Assembly (NCBI GenBank): GCA_964498765.1
Contig: CAZCIU010000004.1
Span: forward strand, 18,727-82,726
Source: UPXZ01 sp964498765
Lineage (GTDB): Bacteria; Bacteroidota; Bacteroidia; Bacteroidales; Paludibacteraceae
Length of the DNA: 64,000 nucleotides
Direction: 5' to 3'
The position numbers were made by a program, and so were the translations under genes. Position 1 is the stretch's first letter. Each line of letters begins with the position of its first letter. The notes under the pieces are model-generated. The model had not been told where the DNA came from and did not search any database. It worked only from the letters and a program-made list of their open reading frames with translations. Positions 16,300 to 24,555 of this stretch are shown here, in pieces.

Positions 16300-17346
16300 A
16301 TGCTAAGTAAAAATTATTTTAAAAAATCAATGACAGGAGTTGGACTTCTTGCTCTCGCTTTCATTTTGAGCGGGTGCGAAAAGATGATTATCTTCAACTC
16401 CAAGGGACCGATAGGCCAAAAAGAAGCCCAATTGATTATTATAGCTTTTGTTTTGATGCTTATCGTGGTTATCCCCGTTTTTATTATGGTAATTGTGTTT
16501 TCAAGGAAGTATCGGGCATCGAAGGAAGATGTCGATTATCGTCCTGATTGGCATGATTCCAACAAAGTTGAATTAGTGATTTGGTCAATTCCGATTGCTA
16601 TTATTATTGTATTGGCTGTTTTGACCTGGAAATTCACGCATGAATTGGACCCATACAGGCCGATTAAGCATGATTTGCCTGCACTTCAGGTAGAAGTCAT
16701 TTCTACCGACTGGAACTGGATTTTTATTTATCCGGAACACAATGTAGCTGCAGTCAATGAATTGGTGATTGAAGCAGGTCGTCCTGTTCGCTTCAAACTA
16801 ACATCTGCAACCGTAATGACATCGTTTTTTATTCCTCAGCTCGGAAGCCAGATGTATGCAATGGCCGGGATGCAGACACAATTGAATTTGCTGTCTTATC
16901 AGCCAGGAAAATTCCTTGGTCAAAACATAGAATATAGCGGAACAGGCTATCATACTATGTTTTTTGATGTGCATGCCAAGTCTGCAGAAGACTTCAACGC
17001 TTGGGTTCAACAAGCGAAACAAAGTCCGGAAGCTCTCAGCACTGAAAAATACAACGAGATAAGCGGTCAGCAGATAATGAATTATCCGGTGACACTTTAC
17101 TCGTCTGTAGTTCCGAATTTATTCCACGATGTAATGGCTCCTTATATGGAATGGATGGGACACGTAGGAGTTTCTCCACATGAATATCACCAAATGCACA
17201 CTACTGGACACGAAGGACATGTGATGAATGACAGTACACATGCCGGTCATGATATGAGTGGTCACGACCATTCAGGGCATGATCATTCCGGTCACGACCA
17301 CAATATGCACGAAGCGCATACGGATACAATGAAAATGAATCATTAA
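16300..17346 (+). CDS. cyoA: Quinol oxidase subunit II (bo3-type) with a His-rich C-terminal tail
   Basis: Lipoprotein signal with LSGC (Cys26), two membrane helices (about 44-68 and 91-111), and a periplasmic cupredoxin domain (about 125-240: STDWNWIFIYPE, GQNIEYSGTGYHTMFF). The CuA cysteine ligands of cytochrome c oxidases are absent, so electrons come from quinol, as in E. coli CyoA. After a family-typical region the last 55 residues (294-348) carry 16 histidines in repeats such as GHDHSGHDHSGHD, a tail not found in E. coli CyoA. It may bind copper or zinc. First gene of cyoABCD. Confidence 0.94.
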   Translation: MLSKNYFKKSMTGVGLLALAFILSGCEKMIIFNSKGPIGQKEAQLIIIAFVLMLIVVIPVFIMVIVFSRKYRASKEDVDYRPDWHDSNKVELVIWSIPIAIIIVLAVLTWKFTHELDPYRPIKHDLPALQVEVISTDWNWIFIYPEHNVAAVNELVIEAGRPVRFKLTSATVMTSFFIPQLGSQMYAMAGMQTQLNLLSYQPGKFLGQNIEYSGTGYHTMFFDVHAKSAEDFNAWVQQAKQSPEALSTEKYNEISGQQIMNYPVTLYSSVVPNLFHDVMAPYMEWMGHVGVSPHEYHQMHTTGHEGHVMNDSTHAGHDMSGHDHSGHDHSGHDHNMHEAHTDTMKMNH

Positions 17347-17366
17347 TATATTTGAAGAATACACTT

Positions 17367-19376
17367 ATGTTTGGAAAATTAGATTTTAACGCTATTCCCC
17401 ACGATCCACTTATTCTAAGTGTAGTAGTTGGAATGATTTTGGGTGCTGTGGCTATCGTGGCGGCACTGACATACTTTAAGAAATGGGGTTACCTTTGGAA
17501 TGAATGGTTAACCACCGTAGATCATAAGAAAATCGGTATCATGTACATAATTTTTTCATTGGTAATGCTGCTTCGCGGTTTTGCTGATGGAATTATGATG
17601 CGTGCACAACAAGCCATGGCTATTGGCGAGCAAACCGGCTATATGGATGCTCACCACTTCGATCAGATTTTTAGTGCTCACGGTACAATCATGATTATTT
17701 TCGTTGCCATGCCGTTTATGTTTGGTTTGATGAATTTAGTTATTCCTCAGCAAATCGGTGCGCGCGACGTAGCTTTCCCAGTACTTAACAACATCAGTTT
17801 CTGGTTTACTGCTGCCGGTGGTGCTATAATGATGATTTCTTTGGCAATCGGAGAATTCGCTAATACAGGCTGGACTGGTTTGGCTCCATTATTTGGAAAA
17901 GAATTTAATCCGGGAGTCGGCGTCGATTACTGGATGTGGGCATTTCAGATAGCGGGTATTGGAACCACGCTCGCGGGAATCAACTTCTTTGTTACCATAA
18001 TAAAGATGCGGGCTCCCGGAATGACTTTGATGAAAATGCCTATTTTTACTTGGACTTCGTTGACCTCCAATGTGTTGATCATCATTTCTTTTCCGGTTAT
18101 TACAGCAGCTTTGTTGCTTTTGACCATGGATCGTTACCTGGGGATGCACATTTTCACCAATGATCTTGGAGGAAATATGATGCTTTGGAACAACTTATTC
18201 TGGATGTGGGGTCACCCGGAAGTGTACATCGTGGTACTTCCTGCGTTTGGAGTTTACTCTGAAGTGGTAGCTACTTTCTCCAGAAAAAGAATTTTTGGAT
18301 ATAAATCGTTGGTTTATGCCTCTGCGGTTATTATGCTTTTGTCATTTATCGTATGGCTTCACCACTTCTATACCATGGCAAATAATCCGAATGTAAATAT
18401 TTTCTTCGGTATCACTACCATGATGATTGCTATCCCGACCGGTGTGAAGGTTTACAACTGGCTTTTCACCATGTATCGCGGAAAAATCACATTCACTACT
18501 CCAATGTATTGGACGCTGGGTTTCCTTGTTCTGTTCGTGCTTGGAGGAATGACTGGAGTTTTGATGGCAATTCCACCTGCAGACTTTATGGTGCATAATA
18601 GTTTGTTCTTGATTGCGCACTTCCATAACACTTTAATTCCTGGTGCATTGTTCGGTTATCTTGCCGGATTTGCATATTGGTTCCCGAAAGCATTTGGTTT
18701 TCGCCTGAACGAAAAATGGGGAAAACTCTCGTTCTGGGGTTGGACAGTTGGTTTTGTAATGACATTTATGCCAATGTACATTGCCGGATTTATGGGAATG
18801 CCAAGAAGATTAGCACAGTTGAGCAATCCTGAGTGGGCACCTTATATGTACGTTGCATTGCTTGGGGCATGTATTATCGGTTTTGGTATTTTTGCAATGC
18901 TGGTTCAATTATTCTTAAGTGTGAAAGACCGCAAGAAAAATATGGATGTTACCGGTGATGCTTGGGTAGAAGGAAGAACGCTGGAATGGCTTACAGCTTC
19001 TCCGGCTGCGGATTATAACTTTGCCATTATTCCTGAAGTAAAAGAAATCGATGATTTCGCAAGAATGAAAGCAGACGGTACGGCTTACAAACGTCCGGAT
19101 AAATATTTGCCAATCGTAATGCCTAAAAACAAACCTTACGGACCGATTTTAGGTGGATTGTCCATCGCATTTGGTTTTGCTATGGTTTGGTATATTTGGT
19201 GGCTTGCCATTGCCAGTTTAATCGGAATTATTGCTACAATTATTTATTTCGGTTTTGATGAAGATAATGAATATGTAATTCCGGCTGAAGAAGTTAAGCG
19301 GATAGAAGATGAGCGTTTTGCGGCGATTGCTGCAGCGAAAGCTCAAAACACTACTAATGAAAAGGAGGTAAAATAA
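17367..19376 (+). CDS. cyoB: Quinol oxidase subunit I (bo3-type haem-copper oxidase)
   Basis: Catalytic subunit reducing O2 to water and pumping protons. The start is set at the ATG giving MFGKLDFNAIPHDP, as in CyoB proteins; an in-frame TTG five codons earlier is less likely. The binuclear-centre ligands are present: WGHPEVYIVVLP (CuB His and cross-linked Tyr), VWLHHFYTM (two CuB His) and IAHFHNTL (haem ligands). The quinol-site residues LRGFADGIMMRAQQ and HHFDQIFSAHG match the CyoB pattern. About 15 membrane helices; 669 residues against 663 in E. coli. Bacteroidales mostly use menaquinone, so the donor is probably menaquinol (inference). Confidence 0.96.
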   Translation: MFGKLDFNAIPHDPLILSVVVGMILGAVAIVAALTYFKKWGYLWNEWLTTVDHKKIGIMYIIFSLVMLLRGFADGIMMRAQQAMAIGEQTGYMDAHHFDQIFSAHGTIMIIFVAMPFMFGLMNLVIPQQIGARDVAFPVLNNISFWFTAAGGAIMMISLAIGEFANTGWTGLAPLFGKEFNPGVGVDYWMWAFQIAGIGTTLAGINFFVTIIKMRAPGMTLMKMPIFTWTSLTSNVLIIISFPVITAALLLLTMDRYLGMHIFTNDLGGNMMLWNNLFWMWGHPEVYIVVLPAFGVYSEVVATFSRKRIFGYKSLVYASAVIMLLSFIVWLHHFYTMANNPNVNIFFGITTMMIAIPTGVKVYNWLFTMYRGKITFTTPMYWTLGFLVLFVLGGMTGVLMAIPPADFMVHNSLFLIAHFHNTLIPGALFGYLAGFAYWFPKAFGFRLNEKWGKLSFWGWTVGFVMTFMPMYIAGFMGMPRRLAQLSNPEWAPYMYVALLGACIIGFGIFAMLVQLFLSVKDRKKNMDVTGDAWVEGRTLEWLTASPAADYNFAIIPEVKEIDDFARMKADGTAYKRPDKYLPIVMPKNKPYGPILGGLSIAFGFAMVWYIWWLAIASLIGIIATIIYFGFDEDNEYVIPAEEVKRIEDERFAAIAAAKAQNTTNEKEVK

Positions 19377-19994
19377 ATGAAGACAACTGAAATTAAAAAT
19401 ATTGAAGAAGCTGAAATCATTGCAGCTGAACATGCGCATCACGCGGAACTGAATACTTTCGGTTTCTGGATTTACTTGATGAGCGACTTGGTTATATTTT
19501 CGGTTTTGTTTGCCACGTTTGTTGTTTTGGGTAAAAACTACGCCGGCGGCGCTGAACCGAGTGAATTATTCCATCTTCCATTTTTATTTACAGAAACCAT
19601 GTTGCTGCTTTTGAGTAGTGTGACATTCGGATTTAGCATGGTGGCAATGAATGAAAATAAAAAGAAAGCAACGATTATCGGATTAGTGATTACCGGACTG
19701 CTTGGACTTGGATTTATCGGGATGGAGCTGTTTGAGTTTTATGAAATGATAGCTGCAGGTCACGGGCCGGAGAAAAGCGCCTTCCTTTCTTCATTCTTTA
19801 CTTTAGTAGCAACTCACGGAGCTCACGTTTCATTCGGTTTGCTTTGGTTAATTGTGATGGTAATTCAGATTGTCAGACAAGGATTTTCTGATGGCGTTCG
19901 CTCTCGATTGATGAGACTAAGCTTATTCTGGCACTTTTTGGATATTGTATGGGTAGGAGTGTTCACATTCGTTTACCTGATGGGAATGGTGTAG
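19377..19994 (+). CDS. cyoC: Quinol oxidase subunit III
   Basis: Five-helix membrane subunit of the bo3 oxidase. NTFGFWIYLMSDLVIFSVLF and the segment THGAHVSFGLLWLIVM are the family's conserved parts; the end LFWHFLDIVWVGVFTFVYL is diagnostic. Length 205 matches E. coli CyoC. The ATG follows the cyoB stop codon immediately, indicating coupled translation. Confidence 0.95.
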   Translation: MKTTEIKNIEEAEIIAAEHAHHAELNTFGFWIYLMSDLVIFSVLFATFVVLGKNYAGGAEPSELFHLPFLFTETMLLLLSSVTFGFSMVAMNENKKKATIIGLVITGLLGLGFIGMELFEFYEMIAAGHGPEKSAFLSSFFTLVATHGAHVSFGLLWLIVMVIQIVRQGFSDGVRSRLMRLSLFWHFLDIVWVGVFTFVYLMGMV

Positions 19995-20034
19995 AGAAAT
20001 CCACTAATTGAAGTTTAATATTTAAAAATTAAAA

Positions 20035-20038
20035 GGAG
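20035..20038 (+). promoter_or_regulatory. Shine-Dalgarno site of cyoD
   Basis: AAAAGGAG ends nine bases before the cyoD ATG. It stands out because most genes here lack a recognisable Shine-Dalgarno sequence. Confidence 0.6.
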
Positions 20039-20046
20039 ACAAAATA

Positions 20047-20382
20047 ATGAGTCAATCACATCATGAAAATGAAAATATGGGTGCCGGGCACATCACCAAA
20101 AAGAATTACATCGTTGGTTTTTTGCTTGCAACTTTATTTACAATCATATCATTTGGATTAGTGGCTTTCAAAGATGCTTTGCCAAGAAGCGTAATCGTAA
20201 TTTCGCTTTCAGTGGCGGCTTTGCTACAAATGTTTGTGCATTTGTACTACTTCCTGCACTTGAATAAATCGTCTGAACAGCGCTGGAATGTCATTGCTTT
20301 GGCATTTACGGCTTTGCTGATATTTATATTTGTAGGTGGAACTATTTGGGTAATGTACACTTTGAACATACGAATGATGTAA
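20047..20382 (+). CDS. cyoD: Quinol oxidase subunit IV
   Basis: Small three-helix membrane subunit that supports assembly of the CuB centre in the bo3 oxidase. Residues about 25-108 contain GFLLATLFTIISFGLVAFKD and QMFVHLYYFLHLNKSSEQRW, the characteristic His-containing loop. Length 111 is standard. Last gene of cyoABCD; a terminator follows. Confidence 0.94.
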   Translation: MSQSHHENENMGAGHITKKNYIVGFLLATLFTIISFGLVAFKDALPRSVIVISLSVAALLQMFVHLYYFLHLNKSSEQRWNVIALAFTALLIFIFVGGTIWVMYTLNIRMM

Positions 20383-20404
20383 AGTTAAAAATTCAAACTT
20401 ATAG

Positions 20405-20440
20405 AAAATCCGAATTGTCGAAAGATGATTCGGATTTTTT
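20405..20440 (+). terminator. Terminator of cyoABCD
   Basis: Stem AAAATCCGAAT/ATTCGGATTTT, loop of 12, then a T run. Confidence 0.88.
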
Positions 20441-20471
20441 ATTGTTAATATTTAGTTAAATTTCGCCTCGA

Positions 20472-20490
20472 TTGACCTTTTTTTGGTCAA
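20472..20490. promoter_or_regulatory. Possible operator upstream of the cyd operon
   Basis: TTGACC, seven T residues, GGTCAA: a perfect inverted repeat. Spacing differs from the classic FNR box (TTGAT-N4-ATCAA), so it is not assigned to a regulator. Confidence 0.3.
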
Positions 20491-20570
20491 AAAAGGGACA
20501 AAATGATCTGAAAATTGTACATTTTTTCTTTTTGCTATAAATACACGCACCTATTCCAAAAAAAACTATG

Positions 20571-20578
20571 TATATTTG
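20571..20578 (+). promoter_or_regulatory. Candidate -7 box of the DUF4492-cydAB operon
   Basis: TATATTTG fits TAnnTTTG and lies about 107 bases before the first gene; no -33 TTTG at the usual distance. Confidence 0.4.
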
Positions 20579-20684
20579 TGTCAGATAAGAATATTTGCAA
20601 AAAAATAAGTTTACTCTCCAATTAAAAAGTGATTAAATAAAGCACGCATTCGATGTAGCTAATCACATTAAAAAAAATGCAAAA

Positions 20685-20951
20685 ATGACTACTAAAGGAA
20701 ACATGACCCCTCGCTGGGTGAAAAACTTATATAATTTCTATAAAGACGGCTTTAAGAATATGACGCTCGGATGGACACTTTGGGCAATAGTTGGAATTAA
20801 ATTGTTTATCATGTTTGCAATCCTCAAGGTTTTCTTTTTCCCTAATTTTCTTAATTCAAAATTTGAAAAAGAGGAAGAAAAAGCTGATTTTGTCAAATCC
20901 GAACTGGTAGAAAGATCCACAGCTACTACAACCGACTCAATTTCCTATTAA
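20685..20951 (+). CDS. DUF4492 small membrane protein preceding cydAB
   Basis: An 88-residue protein with an amphipathic start (TPRWVKNLYNFYKDGFKNMT), one membrane helix (about 28-52) and a charged tail. The sequence matches my knowledge of DUF4492, a Bacteroidota family usually encoded just upstream of cydA. cydA begins 46 bases downstream on the same strand. By analogy with the small CydX/CydS subunits of bd oxidases in other phyla it could be an accessory subunit; that is inference, and it lacks clear similarity to those peptides. Confidence 0.82.
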   Translation: MTTKGNMTPRWVKNLYNFYKDGFKNMTLGWTLWAIVGIKLFIMFAILKVFFFPNFLNSKFEKEEEKADFVKSELVERSTATTTDSISY

Positions 20952-20997
20952 TTATTCATTCAGATATAAACACGTTATTCAATTAAACTAAAAATTT

Positions 20998-22569
20998 ATG
21001 GAATTACTAAGCACATCACTTGTTGACTGGTCGAGAGCGCAATTTGCCCTCACAGCCATGTATCACTGGCTTTTTGTGCCACTTACACTGGGACTTGGAA
21101 TTATTCAGGCCATCATGGAAACTATTTATGTAAAAACCGGTAACGAAGAGTGGAAAAAGGCCGCGAAATTCTGGATGACCATTTTCGGAATTAACTTTGC
21201 TATCGGTGTGGCAACCGGGATTATTCTTGAATTCCAATTTGGTACCAACTGGTCGAACTACAGCTATTTCGTAGGCGACATTTTTGGTGCACCGCTGGCC
21301 ATTGAAGGAATTTTGGCATTCTTCATGGAAGCTACGTTTATCTCCATCATGTTCTTTGGGTGGAATAAAGTGAGCAAAGGCGTTCACCTCGCAGCTACCT
21401 GGCTTACTATCACCGGTGCCACATTGTCTGCACTCTGGATTTTGGTTGCCAATGCATGGATGCAGCTTCCGCTCGGAATGGAGTTTAACCCAACTACAGT
21501 CCGCAATGAAATGGTCGATTTTTGGGCCATCATTTCATCACCGGTTGCCATCAACAAATTCTTCCACGCTGTAGCGTCTGGATGGGTTGAAGCTTCTGTG
21601 GTAGTTGTGGGCATCAGCTCTTGGTATTTAATGAAGAAACGGAATGTAGAATTTGCAAAGAAAAGCATTAGAGTCGCTGCGTCTTTTGGATTATTTGCAG
21701 TGCTGTTTATTATTTATACCGGACACGGATCGGCTCAGCAAATTGCTAAGCATCAACCTATGAAACTGGCTGTGATGGAAGGACTTTACGAAGGTCAGGA
21801 AGGTGCTCCGCTGGTGGCAATGGGAATTGTTAATCCTAAAAAAGAAAAGTATAATGACGATGTGGATCCAGTTATTATGGCGATTGAATTTCCAAAAATG
21901 CTTTCATGGCTGTCTTTTAGTGATGTAAACGCTTACGTTCCGGGTATCAGAAATATCGTGGAAGGCGGATATACAAAACCGGACGGTAAAATAGCAGATT
22001 CTTTCGAAACGAAAAAGCAAATGGGGCAAACAGCCATTGCAGCTTTGAAAGACTTTAAAGCAGCTGAAGCAGCAAAAGATACTACTGCTATGGCAGTGCA
22101 TAAAACCACGCTTGACGCCAACTATAAATATTTCGGATATGGATATTTAGATAAACCCGAAGATACAATTCCAAATGTACCTCTTGTGTTCTATTCTTTC
22201 CACTTGATGGTGATTTTGGGCGTTTTATTCCTATTCAATTTTGCACTTGCCTTATTCTTAGGATATAAAAATAAATTGTCGGAATATAAGTGGGTTTTAT
22301 GGTTGTTCTTATTGACAATTCCTTTGGCGTATCTAGCCGGACAGCTTGGATGGATTGTAGCCGAAGTGGGACGTCAACCTTGGACTATTCAGGATATTTT
22401 GCCGGTTCAGGCTGCCGTGTCTAGTCTTCAAACTTCGTCCGTAGTAATTACATTTGTTTTGTTTGCCGTTCTGTTTACTGTCTTGTTGATAGCTGAGATA
22501 AGCATCATGTTGAAGCAAATACGTAAAGGGCCGGATAACGCAAACAAACCAACGAATATTAACGCTTAA
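20998..22569 (+). CDS. cydA: Cytochrome bd quinol oxidase subunit I
   Basis: Haem-bearing subunit of the high-affinity bd oxidase in the inner membrane. The start SRAQFALTAMYHWLFVPLTL holds the haem b595 ligand His (residue 23). The quinol-binding loop is seen at GHGSAQQIAKHQPMKLAVME, and the C-terminal GQLGWIVAEVGRQPW is the family's strongest signature. Length 523 equals the E. coli subunit. Encoded between DUF4492 and cydB. Confidence 0.97.
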   Translation: MELLSTSLVDWSRAQFALTAMYHWLFVPLTLGLGIIQAIMETIYVKTGNEEWKKAAKFWMTIFGINFAIGVATGIILEFQFGTNWSNYSYFVGDIFGAPLAIEGILAFFMEATFISIMFFGWNKVSKGVHLAATWLTITGATLSALWILVANAWMQLPLGMEFNPTTVRNEMVDFWAIISSPVAINKFFHAVASGWVEASVVVVGISSWYLMKKRNVEFAKKSIRVAASFGLFAVLFIIYTGHGSAQQIAKHQPMKLAVMEGLYEGQEGAPLVAMGIVNPKKEKYNDDVDPVIMAIEFPKMLSWLSFSDVNAYVPGIRNIVEGGYTKPDGKIADSFETKKQMGQTAIAALKDFKAAEAAKDTTAMAVHKTTLDANYKYFGYGYLDKPEDTIPNVPLVFYSFHLMVILGVLFLFNFALALFLGYKNKLSEYKWVLWLFLLTIPLAYLAGQLGWIVAEVGRQPWTIQDILPVQAAVSSLQTSSVVITFVLFAVLFTVLLIAEISIMLKQIRKGPDNANKPTNINA

Positions 22570-22580
22570 AAAATACAACT

Positions 22581-23738
22581 ATGATAACATATTCATTTCT
22601 ACAACATTACTGGTGGTTTTTGATATCACTGTTGGGCGGATTGCTTTCATTCCTGCTTTTCGTTCAGGGCGGACAAACGTTAATCAAATCCTTGGGGAAA
22701 ACGGAAGACGAACGCAAACTTTTGACGAATGTAATTGGTAAAAAGTGGCATTACACTTTTACTACGCTGGTAACTTTTGGAGGTGCATTTTTTGCTTCAT
22801 TCCCGCTATTTTACTCCACCAGTTTCGGTGGTGCTTATTGGGTTTGGATGCTGATTTTATTCTGCTTCATCGTTCAGGCAGTTTCTTATGAGTATCAAAA
22901 TAAACCGGGCAATTTCTTCGGAAAAAATGCTTATCGCGGATTACTTTTCTTTAACGGTTTAGTAGGAACATTCCTGATTGGCGCCGCAGTAGCTACGTTT
23001 TTTACCGGTTCTCAATTCAGCGTAAACAAAGCAAATATCGCTGATTTTTCAGGTCAGTTTGCACCAATTATCAGCCAATGGCAAAGTCCTTGGATGGGAT
23101 TAGAACTGCTTTTCTCTGATCTTCGGGTTTGGTTGCTTGGTTTTGCGGTGTTCTTTTTAACTCGCACGTTGGCAGTACTTTTCTTCAAAAACAGAATTAG
23201 CAACGAACCAATTGAAGGAAGACTGGACAGAGCACTTTTGATAAATGCAGCTCTATTCCTGGTATTTTTCCTTGCGTTTCTTATCTGGACTTTACTCGCC
23301 AAAGGATTTGCTGTAGATCCGGCAACAGGCGTAGTTTCAATGGAACAGTTCAAATATTTCCATAATCTTATTCAAGTGCCAGCTTTGCTTATTTTACTTC
23401 TGGTAGGAGTTGTGGGCGTTTTGTATGGAATTGGTTTTTCTGTAATGAAAAAAACGTGGAGAAAAGGTATCTGGTTTGCAGGTATTGGAACGGTAATTAC
23501 GGTTACAACGTTATTCTTAATGGCCGGATATAACAATACCGCTTACTATCCTTCAACTTATGATTTGCAAAGTTCATTGACGATATTTAACTCATCTTCA
23601 AGTTATTATACTTTGAAAGTGATGTCGTTAGTTTCCTTGTTAATTCCGTTTGTGTTGGCTTATATTTTCTATGCTTGGAGAGCTTTGGAAAAAGACCACA
23701 TGACAATAGACGAGTTCAAAGAAGGACATTCATATTAA
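22581..23738 (+). CDS. cydB: Cytochrome bd quinol oxidase subunit II
   Basis: About nine membrane helices; the opening YSFLQHYWWFLISLLGGLLS and the region STSFGGAYWVWMLILFCFIV fit CydB. Length 385 is close to the E. coli value of 379. Begins 11 bases after cydA and pairs with it structurally. Heptad DNA repeats and a terminator follow. Confidence 0.95.
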   Translation: MITYSFLQHYWWFLISLLGGLLSFLLFVQGGQTLIKSLGKTEDERKLLTNVIGKKWHYTFTTLVTFGGAFFASFPLFYSTSFGGAYWVWMLILFCFIVQAVSYEYQNKPGNFFGKNAYRGLLFFNGLVGTFLIGAAVATFFTGSQFSVNKANIADFSGQFAPIISQWQSPWMGLELLFSDLRVWLLGFAVFFLTRTLAVLFFKNRISNEPIEGRLDRALLINAALFLVFFLAFLIWTLLAKGFAVDPATGVVSMEQFKYFHNLIQVPALLILLLVGVVGVLYGIGFSVMKKTWRKGIWFAGIGTVITVTTLFLMAGYNNTAYYPSTYDLQSSLTIFNSSSSYYTLKVMSLVSLLIPFVLAYIFYAWRALEKDHMTIDEFKEGHSY

Positions 23739-23744
23739 ATTCTA

Positions 23745-23779
23745 AAATTAGAAATTAGAATTCAGAAATTTGAAATAAA
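23745..23779 (+). repeat. TTAGAAR heptad repeat downstream of cydB
   Basis: Five consecutive seven-base units (AAATTAG, AAATTAG, AATTCAG, AAATTTG, AAATAAA), increasingly degenerate, between the cydB stop and its terminator. The same unit recurs at two other intergenic sites in this window. Confidence 0.6.
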
Positions 23780-23813
23780 AAACTCCCGAAGTGCAATGCG
23801 CTTCGGGAGTTTT
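23779..23813. terminator. Bidirectional terminator between cydB and the YjjG-type gene
   Basis: Perfect 13-bp stem AAAACTCCCGAAG/CTTCGGGAGTTTT with a 9-nt loop, between convergent genes. Confidence 0.88.
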
Positions 23814-23829
23814 AATATTGTAAAAATGT

Positions 23830-24537
23830 TTAATTTCTAATTAGTTCTATGACATTTTCGAGGCTTTTAATTACTATAACATTTTCCGGCAATTCCACTT
23901 CTTTTCCGCTGTGATTTAGAAAAACAGCATCAATTCCTGCCAGCGAAGCACCAATTATATCTGCATCAAAACTATCACCAATCATCAGTACTTCATGTTT
24001 CTCAGCATTATTCAGTGAAAGAGCATGTTCAAAGATTTTTGGGTCAGGTTTCAAAGCTCTAACCGCTTCCGAAAGTACTACATGCTGGAAATATTCCTCA
24101 ATTCCAGAATTTCGCAGTTTCCGATATTGCACTTCAACAAATCCATTGGAAATAATAGTCAGTGGCAGGTTTTCTTCTTTGCAAAAATCTAGTAATTCCT
24201 TCGCAAAAGGCACAAGGATAGTTTTGGTAGCCAATCGATCCAGGAAATCGGTATTCATTTTTAGTGCTAATTCCTTGTCGTTAATTCCAATTTCCAGGAG
24301 TGGAAAATGAAATCTTTCCACAATCAAAAAATCTTTTGTGATAAGTCCTTGCCCGTATTGCGACCAAAGCTCCAGATTTCGCTTGGAGTAGATTTTGTAA
24401 AATTCCTCGAAACTTTTGCTGTGCTGATCCAGATTTTCGGCATAGAAAACATCACGCAAAGCTTCTTTGGCATTGGCATGAAAATCCCAAATCGTATCGT
24501 CTAAATCTACGAAAATGAATTTGTATTTAGTCTCCAA
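23830..24537 (-). CDS. yjjG: HAD-family nucleotidase of the YjjG type
   Basis: Haloacid dehalogenase phosphatase; YjjG members hydrolyse nucleoside monophosphates including non-canonical pyrimidine ones. The catalytic DLDDT at 11-15 (Asp11 nucleophile, Asp13), ISNGF as motif II, KPDPKIFEHAL as motif III and MIGDSFDADIIGA as motif IV are all visible. The frame has no ATG before the conserved start; the preceding stop is seven codons upstream, so translation must begin at the TTG (24535-24537) or at ATT one codon before. It follows the coiled-coil lipoprotein gene by 18 bases. Confidence 0.88.
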   Translation of the reverse strand: METKYKFIFVDLDDTIWDFHANAKEALRDVFYAENLDQHSKSFEEFYKIYSKRNLELWSQYGQGLITKDFLIVERFHFPLLEIGINDKELALKMNTDFLDRLATKTILVPFAKELLDFCKEENLPLTIISNGFVEVQYRKLRNSGIEEYFQHVVLSEAVRALKPDPKIFEHALSLNNAEKHEVLMIGDSFDADIIGASLAGIDAVFLNHSGKEVELPENVIVIKSLENVIELIRN

Positions 24538-24555
24538 AATAAGTGTTTGTTTGGT

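Larger units (their letters stand above)
20383..20684. other. Intergenic region between the cyo and cyd operons
   Basis: Contains the cyo terminator, a TTGACC/GGTCAA inverted repeat and a -7 box before the DUF4492 gene. No additional gene is seen. Confidence 0.5.

Noticed and set aside
17352..17366. TTG start for cyoB five codons upstream
   Set aside because: CyoB proteins typically begin MFGKL; the ATG at 17367 fits.
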